A stretch of DNA of 64,000 nucleotides, taken from the NCBI GenBank assembly GCA_002307315.1, contig DBTZ01000052.1:21361-85360 (forward strand), given 5' to 3'. Under the pieces are notes generated by a model. The model made no database searches. It worked only from the letters and a program-made list of their open reading frames with translations, and was not told the origin of the DNA. Position 1 is the stretch's first letter. Every line of letters starts with the position of its first letter. Positions 51,529 to 59,223 of this stretch are shown piece by piece. The stretch is from Alphaproteobacteria bacterium UBA1303. GTDB taxonomy: Bacteria > Pseudomonadota > Alphaproteobacteria > Micropepsales > Micropepsaceae. The translations under genes were made by a program, and so were the position numbers.

Positions 51529-51951
51529 ATGGGCAAAGCGACCGGAAACCCGCGCGGAGCGCCGATCGGCAATCGCAACCGGCTCAAGCACGGCTATTGG
51601 TCGCGAAAGGCCGTTGCTCGCCGGGCGGATATGCGCGAGCTGAAAGCCAAGGTGCGCTTCGCACTGATGCAGGCCCGCGCGATGGCGGATTGCCGCATCA
51701 GGAAAGCTTGCTCGTCTCCGCCGCGGGCGACAGCTCGACCTTGGCGATCTTTTCGCCGCGCCCGGAAATCTTGTCGGTCGAGATCAGGATGGTGCGGATA
51801 TCGGAATCGGCCTGGGAGAAATGGTTTTGCAGCTTCCTCACCCGCTCGTCGAGCCGCTTCACGTCTTCGATCAGCGCGCCCACCTCCTTCTGGATCAGGC
51901 TGGCCTGCTCGCGCATGCGCGCGTCCTTCATCACCGTCTGGATGGTGTTGA
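51529..51951 (+). CDS. Small KHG-motif protein, probably 3'-truncated
   Basis: ATG with CGGAGG upstream opens MGKATGNPRGAPIGNRNRLK, then HGYWSRKAVARRADMREL, a pattern seen in many small phage or mobile-element proteins (PRGAP-GNRNALKHG). Only the first 55 or so residues look genuine. The rest of the open frame to 51951 is arginine/serine-rich antisense of rmuC and overlaps that gene by 254 bases. The natural 3' end has probably been lost. Confidence 0.5.
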   Translation: MGKATGNPRGAPIGNRNRLKHGYWSRKAVARRADMRELKAKVRFALMQARAMADCRIRKACSSPPRATARPWRSFRRARKSCRSRSGWCGYRNRPGRNGFAASSPARRAASRLRSARPPPSGSGWPARACARPSSPSGWC

Positions 51952-52708
51952 TCGCCAGCATCAGGATGTTGGGCGAGACGATGATCACCTGGGCGCGATG
52001 GGCTTTCTGAATCACGTCGGGAAAGTTTTCGTAAAGGTCGGCGTAGATCGATTCGGAGGGCACGAACATGATCGCCGGGCTTTGGGTCTCGCCGGGGATC
52101 AGATATTTGCCGGCGATGTCGGAGACATGCTTGGCGACGGCGGTACGCACCAGAGCGGCGGCGGTTTTGCGCGCCTCGTCGGTGGCGGCGGCGCGCAACG
52201 CGCTGAAGCCTTCGAGCGGAAACTTGGCGTCGATCACCATGGCGGCGCTGGCGCCGGGAATGCGGATCAGGCAATCGGGTTTGAGGCCGTTGGAAAGCTT
52301 GGCCTGGAATTCGTAGAGGCTCGCCGGCAGCCCGTCGCGCACGATGTCTTCCATCTGCGCCTGGCCGAAGGCACCGCGCGATTGTTTGTTGGACAACACT
52401 TCCTGCAAGCTGACCATTTGGCCGGACAATGCGGCGATGTTCTTCTGCGCGCTGTCGATCACCGCCAGCCGCTCGCCCAGACCGGCCAGCGCGCTCTGGG
52501 TCTTGGCGGTGTTGTCGGTCAGGCTGTCGCCGAGCCTTTTGTCGAGCGTCTCCACCTTCGCCGCCGCCTGGGCGAGAAGAGCGTCGATCCGCCCCTGCGC
52601 CGCGATCACCGTATCGAGCCGAGGATCGTCCGGCCGGCGGCGAAGCAGCAGAAACGCCACGGTCAGCGCCAGAATGCCGGTTGCGACCGCCAGAAGGATT
52701 TCCATCAT
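51698..52708 (-). CDS. rmuC: DNA recombination protein RmuC
   Basis: 336-residue protein: N-terminal membrane helix (MMEILLAVATGILALTVAFLLL), coiled-coil to about 110, then the RmuC nuclease-like domain with IDAKFPLEGF, YADLYENFPDVIQKAHRAQVIIVSPN and a second coiled-coil. It limits DNA inversion rates in E. coli. The start is at one of two adjacent ATGs (52708/52705). Divergent from def, as in other alphaproteobacteria. Shorter than E. coli RmuC (475) but usual for this class. Confidence 0.92.
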   Translation of the reverse strand: MMEILLAVATGILALTVAFLLLRRRPDDPRLDTVIAAQGRIDALLAQAAAKVETLDKRLGDSLTDNTAKTQSALAGLGERLAVIDSAQKNIAALSGQMVSLQEVLSNKQSRGAFGQAQMEDIVRDGLPASLYEFQAKLSNGLKPDCLIRIPGASAAMVIDAKFPLEGFSALRAAATDEARKTAAALVRTAVAKHVSDIAGKYLIPGETQSPAIMFVPSESIYADLYENFPDVIQKAHRAQVIIVSPNILMLAINTIQTVMKDARMREQASLIQKEVGALIEDVKRLDERVRKLQNHFSQADSDIRTILISTDKISGRGEKIAKVELSPAAETSKLS

Positions 52709-52753
52709 CGCCTCAATCTTGACCGGGGTGCGCGGGCATTCTATCTCAAACCC

Positions 52754-53269
52754 ATGACCATCCGCCCCATTCTTATCGCGCCCGACCCCAAACTGAAAGC
52801 CGTTGCCGCCGAAGTCGACAAGGTCGACGGCAGTATCCGCCGGCTGATCGACGACATGCTGGAGACTATGTACAAGGCCGACGGCGTCGGGCTGGCCGCG
52901 GTGCAGATTGGGGTGGCCAAACGCGTCGTCGTCATGGACGTCGATCAAAAAGACGGCAATCGCTATCCCCGTGCCTTCGTCAATCCCACGCTGACCTGGG
53001 CGTCCGAGGAAACCGTCGTTCACGAGGAAGGCTGCCTGTCGGTGCCCGACATCTGGGAAGAGGTCAAGCGGCCGGCCAGGATCATTTGCGACTATCTCGA
53101 TCGCGACGGCAACGCCCAAACCCAGGAAGCCGACGGCATGCTTGCCGTCTGTTTGCAGCACGAGATCGATCATTTGAACGGCAAGCTGTTTATCGACCAT
53201 CTATCGCGGCTCAAGCGCTCGATGAGCCTCAAAAAACTCGCCAAGGCCCAGAAATTGAAGGAGGGCTGA
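52754..53269 (+). CDS. def: Peptide deformylase
   Basis: Removes the formyl group from nascent proteins. The 171-residue protein has the three motifs: GVGLAAVQIG (usual Pro replaced by Val), EEGCLSVPD with the metal Cys, and QHEIDHLNGKLFIDHLS with the two metal His and the catalytic Glu. The ATG 52754 gives MTIRPILIAPDPKLK. It ends one base before fmt, so deformylase and formyltransferase are made together. Confidence 0.97.
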   Translation: MTIRPILIAPDPKLKAVAAEVDKVDGSIRRLIDDMLETMYKADGVGLAAVQIGVAKRVVVMDVDQKDGNRYPRAFVNPTLTWASEETVVHEEGCLSVPDIWEEVKRPARIICDYLDRDGNAQTQEADGMLAVCLQHEIDHLNGKLFIDHLSRLKRSMSLKKLAKAQKLKEG

Positions 53270-53270
53270 C

Positions 53271-54182
53271 ATGCGCCTCGCCTTTATGGGTACGCCGGAT
53301 TTTTCGGTGCCGACCTTGGCCGAGTTGCTGATGCGCGGCCACGAAATCGCCTGCGTCTATTCGCAGCCGGCGCGGCCCAAAGGGCGCGGTCTGACGCTGG
53401 AGCCGTCGCCGGTGGCGGCCTTCGCCGGGGCGCATGGCTTGCCGGTACGCACGCCCGCCACGCTGAGGACGGCCGAGGCGCAAGGCGAATTTTCCGCGCT
53501 TGATCTCGATGCCGCCGTGGTGGTGGCCTACGGGCTGTTGTTGCCCAAGGCCGTGCTCGATGCGCCACGGCTCGGCTGCTTCAACCTGCACGGATCGCTC
53601 CTGCCGCGCTGGCGCGGTGCGGCGCCGATCGAGCGGGCGGTGATGGCGGGCGATATGACGACCGGCGTGATGGCGATGCGGATGGACGAGGGGTTGGATA
53701 CCGGCCCGGTGCTGTCGAGCGCAGAAACGAAAATCGGCCGCAAAACGTCGGGGGATTTGCGCGACGAACTGGCGACAACCGGCGCCATTTTGATGGCCGA
53801 GGCGATGGCGGCGCTGGAAAACGGAACCGCGCGCGAGACGCCGCAAGATGCCGAAGGCGCGACCTACGCCAAGAAAATCCTTAAAATGGAGACCCGCATC
53901 GACTGGTCGAAACCGGCACGCGAAATCGATTGTCTGATCCGCGGGCTCAATCCTGCGCCCGCCGCCTGGTGCGAGGCGCGCGGCGAGCGGCTGAAGATTC
54001 TGTTTGCCGAACCGGCCGACGGTGCCGGTGCGCCGGGCACGGTGATCGGCGAGGAGCCGACGATCGCCTGCGGCGAGGGAGCGTTGAAGCTGATGCGGCT
54101 GCAACGGGCCGGAAAAAGCGCGATGGACGCCGCCGATTTTCAGCGCGGCATTCATCTTGCCAAGGGCGAGCGCCTGACGTGA
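53271..54182 (+). CDS. fmt: Methionyl-tRNA formyltransferase
   Basis: Formylates initiator Met-tRNA with 10-formyl-THF. 303 residues: MRLAFMGTPDFSVPTLAEL start, AVVVAYGLLLP, FNLHGSLLPRWRGAAPIERA (catalytic Asn and His) and the MDEGLDTGPVL loop with the catalytic Asp. The OB-like C-terminal domain runs from about 205. It overlaps truA by the GTGA junction. Confidence 0.97.
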   Translation: MRLAFMGTPDFSVPTLAELLMRGHEIACVYSQPARPKGRGLTLEPSPVAAFAGAHGLPVRTPATLRTAEAQGEFSALDLDAAVVVAYGLLLPKAVLDAPRLGCFNLHGSLLPRWRGAAPIERAVMAGDMTTGVMAMRMDEGLDTGPVLSSAETKIGRKTSGDLRDELATTGAILMAEAMAALENGTARETPQDAEGATYAKKILKMETRIDWSKPAREIDCLIRGLNPAPAAWCEARGERLKILFAEPADGAGAPGTVIGEEPTIACGEGALKLMRLQRAGKSAMDAADFQRGIHLAKGERLT

Positions 54183-54940
54183 CGACGCGCTGGCGCATTA
54201 TCGTCGAATACGACGGCTCGCCGTTCGTCGGCTGGCAGCGTCAGGACAACGGCCCGTCGGTACAGGGCGCGCTGGAGGCGGCGATAAAAGCCTTTTCGCA
54301 CCAGATTGTCACCGTGGCCGGTGCGGGGCGAACCGATGCCGGCGTCCATGCCTTGGGCCAGGTGGCGCATTTCGATTTGGATAAGGCTTTTGCCGCCGAC
54401 ACTGTGCGCGACGCACTCAATCATTTTTTGCGCCCCGATCCCGTCGTCGTGCGTTTGGCGGAAGAAGCTACGCCCGCATTTCACGCCCGTTTCGACGCGA
54501 TCAAGCGCCACTATCTTTACCGCATCCTGAACCGCCGGGCCCAACCGGCACTCGATGCCGGGCGCGTCTGGCATGTCGCCCACCCGCTCGATGCCGGCGC
54601 GATGCACGCCGCGGCGCAAGCGCTGATCGGACAACACGACTTTACCACTTTTCGCGCTTCGGAATGCCAGGCCAAGTCGCCGGTCAAGACGCTGGACGTT
54701 CTCGATGTGGCGCGCTACGGCGAAGAGATCGAGATTTGCGCCGGTGCCCGCTCGTTTTTGCACAATCAAGTGCGCTCGATGGTCGGCACCTTGAAGCTGG
54801 TCGGCGAAGGAAAATGGCGGGCGAAGCAGGTCGAAGACGCACTCGAAGCCTGCGAGCGCTCGGCTTGCGGACCGGTCGCGCCGCCGCAGGGGCTGTATCT
54901 TATGAAGGTGGACTACGACGACGGCGGCGTTTCGAAATAG
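54179..54940 (+). CDS. truA: tRNA pseudouridine synthase A
   Basis: Makes pseudouridine at tRNA positions 38-40. 253 residues with WRIIVEYDGSPFVGWQRQ, the catalytic Asp in AGRTDAGVHALGQVAHF, IKRHYLYRI, GQHDFTTFRASECQAKSP and the C-terminal VRSMVGTLKLVGEG. The GTG start at 54179 overlaps the fmt stop. The 3' end overlaps the convergent dapE gene by 28 bases. Confidence 0.97.
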   Translation: MTTRWRIIVEYDGSPFVGWQRQDNGPSVQGALEAAIKAFSHQIVTVAGAGRTDAGVHALGQVAHFDLDKAFAADTVRDALNHFLRPDPVVVRLAEEATPAFHARFDAIKRHYLYRILNRRAQPALDAGRVWHVAHPLDAGAMHAAAQALIGQHDFTTFRASECQAKSPVKTLDVLDVARYGEEIEICAGARSFLHNQVRSMVGTLKLVGEGKWRAKQVEDALEACERSACGPVAPPQGLYLMKVDYDDGGVSK

Positions 54941-56079
54941 GCGTTCAAAATCGCCGCGTAGACCTCGGTAAGCGTTTCGATGTCGGAGGTCTTGGCGCGT
55001 TCGTCGATCTGATGGATGGTTTCGGTGAACAGGCCCAGTTCCACCGCCGGGCAATAATCGACGATAAAGCGGGCATCGGATGTTCCGCCGCCGGTGGAAA
55101 GCGCCGGTGGATTGCCGATCACCGTTGCAACGGCCTTCTGCAGCAATGCGGTATAGGCGCCGGGGGTCTCCGCCGAAGCAAGGCCGCTGACGTTGGTTTC
55201 GACCGCAATCTCGCAGCCGCTGCGATTGGCGACATGCTGTGCCTGCATATCGACATACGACTTAAGACTTTCCGGCGTATGCAGATCGTTGAAGCGGACG
55301 TTGAATCCGGCCGACGCCTTCGCCGGAATGATGTTGACCGTCGGATTGCCGACGTCGAAGGTGGTAAAGGCCAGCGTCGACGGCTCGAACAGCGTCGATC
55401 CGTCGTCGAGCGAATGCGACGCCAGTTCATCGACCAGCTTCGCCAAGGCATGAATCGGGTTTTTCAATGTGGCGGCATAAGCCGCGTGACCTTGGGTTCC
55501 GATCGCCGTCAACTTGACGTTCATCGAACCGCGGCGGCCGATCTTGATGGTGTCGCAGATTGCATTGAGCGAACTCGGTTCGCCGAACAACGCGTGATCG
55601 ACCTTTTCGCCGCGGGCTTTCAGCCAATGCAACAGCTTCGGCGTGCCGTTGACCGCATCGCCTTCCTCGTCACCGGTAATGAGAAAACTGATCGAACCTT
55701 TCAGCGGCTTTTCGGCAAGATAACGAGATACGGCGCTTACGAAGGCGGCAACTGCGCCTTTCATGTCGGCCACGCCGCGGCCGATCAGTACGTCGTCTTT
55801 GATTTCGGCGGCAAAGGGATCGACGCTCCAGCGCGACAGATCGCCCGGCGGCACCACGTCGGTGTGACCGGCAAAGCAGAAGTGCGGAAAGCCGTCGCCG
55901 ATACGGGCATAGAGATTCTCCACCGCCGGATATCCCGGTTCTTCGAACCGCAGGCGATGGCAGACGAATCCCAGCGGCTTCAGCGCCACTTCCAGCACGC
56001 CGATGGCGCCTTCGTCGTTCGGCGTAATCGACGGACGGCGGATCAGCTCTTGAGCCAGAAGGACGGGATCGATCGCCAT
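54913..56079 (-). CDS. dapE: Succinyl-diaminopimelate desuccinylase
   Basis: Zinc peptidase-family enzyme of the lysine/peptidoglycan DAP path. 388 residues: FAGHTDVVPPGD (first metal His, Asp), GRGVADMKGAVAAF (bridging Asp), FLITGDEEGDAVNGT (catalytic and metal Glu), GRRGSMN and, near the end, STGGGTSDARF. The final metal His is not in an obvious HxxxE motif in the last 40 residues; ELGLFTETIHQIDE is the likely site. Lies three bases after dapD, consecutive steps of one pathway. Confidence 0.95.
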   Translation of the reverse strand: MAIDPVLLAQELIRRPSITPNDEGAIGVLEVALKPLGFVCHRLRFEEPGYPAVENLYARIGDGFPHFCFAGHTDVVPPGDLSRWSVDPFAAEIKDDVLIGRGVADMKGAVAAFVSAVSRYLAEKPLKGSISFLITGDEEGDAVNGTPKLLHWLKARGEKVDHALFGEPSSLNAICDTIKIGRRGSMNVKLTAIGTQGHAAYAATLKNPIHALAKLVDELASHSLDDGSTLFEPSTLAFTTFDVGNPTVNIIPAKASAGFNVRFNDLHTPESLKSYVDMQAQHVANRSGCEIAVETNVSGLASAETPGAYTALLQKAVATVIGNPPALSTGGGTSDARFIVDYCPAVELGLFTETIHQIDERAKTSDIETLTEVYAAILNAYFETPPSS

Positions 56080-56082
56080 AAT

Positions 56083-56907
56083 TCAGTTCCGCAAAAGATC
56101 GTTGATCGAGGTTTTCGATCTGGTCTTTTCGTCGACCCGTTTGACGATAACCGCGCAGGCGAGCGACGGCTTGCCCTCCTTTGCCGGCATCGCACCGGGC
56201 ACCACGACCGAGTATGGCGGCACCCGGCCGGAGAAGATTTCCCCGGTTTCGCGATCGACGATCTTGGTCGAGGCGCCGATCACCGTCGACATCGAGATCA
56301 CCGACCCTTCGCCGACGATGGTGCCCTCGGCCACTTGGGCACAGGTGCCGACGAAGCAATTGTCCTCGATAATCACCGGTTCGGCCTGCAAAGGTTCCAG
56401 GACGCCGCCGATCACCGCACCGCCCGAGATGTGGCAGTGCGAACCGATTTGGGCGCAGGAGCCGATCGCCGAACCAATATCGATCATGGTCTCTTCGCCG
56501 ATATAGGCGCCGACGTTGATGAAGCTCGGCATCACCACCGCCCCCTTGGCGACATGCACCGAGCGGCGCACGAAAGCGCCCGGCACCGCGCGAAACCCTG
56601 CGGCACGGAACTTGGCTTCGTCCCAATCGGCGAATTTGGACTCCACCTTGTCCCACCAAAAGCCGCCGGACGGCCCGCCGGACATCAGGTGCGAATCGGT
56701 CAGGCGGAACGACAACAGCACGGCCTTTTTCAGCCACTGATGGACGGTCCATGCACCGTCGATCTTCTCGGCAATGCGGAAGGCTCCGTCGTCCAGGCCC
56801 TGCAGCGCGGCTTCCACCGCCTCGCGCACGGCGCCTTGGGTGGACGGGCTAAGCTCGCCGCGGGTTTCCCAGGCGGCGTCGATGACGGAGGCAAGATCGC
56901 GGGTCAT
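56083..56907 (-). CDS. dapD: Tetrahydrodipicolinate N-succinyltransferase
   Basis: Left-handed beta-helix acyltransferase supplying N-succinyl-aminoketopimelate to DapE's branch. 274 residues: N-terminal helical domain, then hexapeptide repeats (NVGAYIGEETMIDIGSAIGS, CHISGGAVIGGVLEP) and the C-terminal lid VVPGAMPAKEG. ATG 56907 gives MTRDLASVIDAAWE; an upstream in-frame start reads into the HAD gene. The spacer to the HAD gene is five bases. Confidence 0.96.
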   Translation of the reverse strand: MTRDLASVIDAAWETRGELSPSTQGAVREAVEAALQGLDDGAFRIAEKIDGAWTVHQWLKKAVLLSFRLTDSHLMSGGPSGGFWWDKVESKFADWDEAKFRAAGFRAVPGAFVRRSVHVAKGAVVMPSFINVGAYIGEETMIDIGSAIGSCAQIGSHCHISGGAVIGGVLEPLQAEPVIIEDNCFVGTCAQVAEGTIVGEGSVISMSTVIGASTKIVDRETGEIFSGRVPPYSVVVPGAMPAKEGKPSLACAVIVKRVDEKTRSKTSINDLLRN

Positions 56908-56912
56908 GTGGT

Positions 56913-57602
56913 TCAAGTCCTGAGCGAGAGAAGAAATTCGGGCAAGTCGGTGGTTTCGAAGTCGATATGCTGGCGCGAGGCAGCGGAAAAGCCGGGATCC
57001 TTGTTGCCCCAATGAGCGGTGTTGTTGATCCAAACCGTAATCATACCCAGATCGTGCGCCGGCACCAAATTACGCGCCAGATCCTCGAAAAATGTCGACA
57101 CCCAAGGATCGATGCCGGTCTGTCCGATCATCTGACGATAGGCTCTGGCGGCAGGTTTGGGAACAAAGGAAAGACGGCGGATGTCAAAGATAGTTTCGAA
57201 GAATTCCCGGATCTCCAGATGTTTGAGAATCCGCTCGGCATGTTCGCTGGGACCGTTGGTAAGAATGATAAGCCGACCCGGCAACTGCTCTAGCGCTTGA
57301 TGCAGTCTCGGATCCGGATGCAGCCCCGACAAATCGATGTTGTGGACGTAGGCGAGAAAATCGTCGGGATCGACGCGATGCAGCGCCATTAATCCGCTCA
57401 AAGTAGTGCCGTAAGCGCGGTAATAGGCGTGCTGCACCGCCTTGGCCTGTGCGGGTTCGAGGTCCAAAAGACGCGAGATGTATTCGGTCATCCGGGCATC
57501 GACTTGCGCGAACACGTCGCTGCCCGCCGGGTAGAGCGTATTGTCGAGGTCGAAGACCCAGGCTTCGATTCGACTGAAATCCAGATCGTCCTCGCCGCTC
57601 AT
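56913..57602 (-). CDS. HAD-family pyrimidine 5'-nucleotidase
   Basis: 229-residue HAD hydrolase with motif I VFDLDNTLYP (nucleophile Asp near residue 17), motif II LTNGPSEHAERIL, motif III Lys in SFVPKPAARAYRQM, and motif IV FFEDLARNLVPA. This is the SDT1/PHM8-like subgroup, dephosphorylating pyrimidine nucleotides. It sits between argB and dapD in a conserved minus-strand run; the neighbourhood is syntenic rather than functional. Confidence 0.9.
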   Translation of the reverse strand: MSGEDDLDFSRIEAWVFDLDNTLYPAGSDVFAQVDARMTEYISRLLDLEPAQAKAVQHAYYRAYGTTLSGLMALHRVDPDDFLAYVHNIDLSGLHPDPRLHQALEQLPGRLIILTNGPSEHAERILKHLEIREFFETIFDIRRLSFVPKPAARAYRQMIGQTGIDPWVSTFFEDLARNLVPAHDLGMITVWINNTAHWGNKDPGFSAASRQHIDFETTDLPEFLLSLRT

Positions 57603-57615
57603 GTCCGTCGCCGCT

Positions 57616-58545
57616 TTATTCGGCCGTAATCAAGGTTCCGGCGCCGTGCGGCGTAAACAGTTCCAGCAGCAGCACATGGGGAATTCTGCCGTCGAGAATG
57701 ACGGCGGCCTTAACGCCGCTTTCCACCGCTGCGATGGCGGTTTCGATCTTGGGGATCATCCCGCCGGAAATGGTGCCGCTGGAAATCAACGCACGCGCCT
57801 CGGTTACCGTGAGTTTCTGGATCAGCTTGCCGCTCGCGTCGAGCACGCCCTCGACGTCGGTAAGCAACACCAGCCGCTCGGCCCGCATGGCGCTCGACAC
57901 CGCGCCGGCCACCGTGTCGGCATTAATGTTGTAGGTCATGCCGTCATCGCCGATGCCGACCGGAGCGATCACCGGTATCATGTTGGATTTCAGAAAGGTG
58001 GTGAGCACTTCGGGATTAATGCTGGCCGGTTCGCCGACGAACCCGTAGTCGATCGGCAGTTTCTTGCCGGTTTCGGGATCGAGCTTGGTCTTCATCACCT
58101 TGCGGGCGCGGATGAGGTTACCATCCTTGCCCGACAGACCGACGGCGTGACCGCCGGCGGCGTTGATGCCACTGACGATCTTCTTATTGATGGTGCCGGA
58201 GAGCACCATCTCGACGACTTCCATCGCCGCCGCGTCGGTGACGCGCAAGCCGTCGATGAACGTGGAGGGAATGGCCAATCGCTTGAGCATGGAGCCGATC
58301 TGCGGCCCGCCGCCGTGAACGATCACCGGGTCCATGCCGGTCTGCTTCATCAGCACGACGTCTTGGGCAAAATCCTCGGTGACGCCGCCGGTCATGGCGT
58401 TACCGCCGAACTTCACCACAATGGTCTTGCTGTCGTATTTCAGGATGTAGGGCAGCGCCTCGACCAGGATAAGCGCGGTCGAACGCCAACGTGCCATGAT
58501 CCGCATCCGTTTGTCTTGACTGCCGCCGTCGTCCTGCATTGCCAT
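57616..58545 (-). CDS. argB: Acetylglutamate kinase
   Basis: Second step of arginine synthesis, amino acid kinase fold. 309 residues: ILKYDSKTIVVKFGGNAM, VVIHGG-like VIVHGGGPQIGSML, GLSGKDGNLI, INADTVAGAVSSAM and SGGMIPKIETAIAAVESGVK. The N-terminal extension before the first motif is typical of arginine-sensitive, hexameric NAGKs, so feedback inhibition by arginine is likely. Cotranscribed with engB (28-base gap). Confidence 0.96.
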   Translation of the reverse strand: MAMQDDGGSQDKRMRIMARWRSTALILVEALPYILKYDSKTIVVKFGGNAMTGGVTEDFAQDVVLMKQTGMDPVIVHGGGPQIGSMLKRLAIPSTFIDGLRVTDAAAMEVVEMVLSGTINKKIVSGINAAGGHAVGLSGKDGNLIRARKVMKTKLDPETGKKLPIDYGFVGEPASINPEVLTTFLKSNMIPVIAPVGIGDDGMTYNINADTVAGAVSSAMRAERLVLLTDVEGVLDASGKLIQKLTVTEARALISSGTISGGMIPKIETAIAAVESGVKAAVILDGRIPHVLLLELFTPHGAGTLITAE

Positions 58546-58573
58546 TGTGGCTTCTTTCCCGAAAAAACGTGGC

Positions 58574-59218
58574 TTATACTCCAGCTTCCGTCAACGCCGC
58601 CAGATGGGTTTTCAAGCTTTCCAGCCCCGTTTTGCGCAAGGCCGAGGTGACGAGCACCGCCGGATAAGCAGCGGTGTGACGGCGCATTTCCTCGCTTAGC
58701 CTGTCCACCGCTTCCGTACGAGCGGACGGCGTCAGTTGATCGAACTTCGTCAGCACCGGCAGATAGGACACCGCGGCGCCGTCGAGCAGCTTAAGAACGG
58801 CATGATCGACGTCCATCAGGCCGCGGCGAGCATCGATCAGCAATACCACCCGTTTCAAGGCCGCCCGACCGCGCAAGTAAATGTAAATCGACTCCTGCCA
58901 TTCGGCGGCCAGTTGCTTGGAAGCCTTGGCGTAGCCGTAACCGGGCAGATCGACCAGCACCAGTTTGCCGGCCAGGGCGAAGAAGTTGATTTCGCGGGTG
59001 CGTCCCGGCATTTGCGAAACCCGCGCCAATGCCTTGCGGCCGGTCAACGCATTGATCAGACTCGATTTGCCGACGTTGGAGCGCCCGGCGAACGCGATCT
59101 CCGGCGCGCCGGCAGGCGGCAGACCGGACGCCGGTGCGGCGCCCCAATAGAAATCGCAAGGACCGGCGAACAGCTTTTCGGCGGCGGCGATTTCGGCTTC
59201 GTCTGGCTGGTCGGACAT
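58574..59218 (-). CDS. engB: Ribosome biogenesis GTPase EngB/YihA
   Basis: 214-residue GTPase needed for large-subunit assembly. G1 FAGRSNVGKSSLINAL, G2/G3 GRTREINFF and LVDLPGYGYAKAS, G4 LTKFDQL, G5 VTSALRKTGL. ATG 59218 gives MSDQPDEAEI; it lies five bases after the yidC stop. An in-frame upstream extension is antisense-like yidC overlap and is rejected. Confidence 0.96.
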   Translation of the reverse strand: MSDQPDEAEIAAAEKLFAGPCDFYWGAAPASGLPPAGAPEIAFAGRSNVGKSSLINALTGRKALARVSQMPGRTREINFFALAGKLVLVDLPGYGYAKASKQLAAEWQESIYIYLRGRAALKRVVLLIDARRGLMDVDHAVLKLLDGAAVSYLPVLTKFDQLTPSARTEAVDRLSEEMRRHTAAYPAVLVTSALRKTGLESLKTHLAALTEAGV

Positions 59219-59223
59219 GAGGC

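Noticed and set aside
54664..57015. A 783-codon open frame on the plus strand across dapE and dapD
   Set aside because: It is antisense to two well-supported genes, is rich in Arg, Gly and His as high-GC shadow frames are, and has no recognisable domain or ribosome site.
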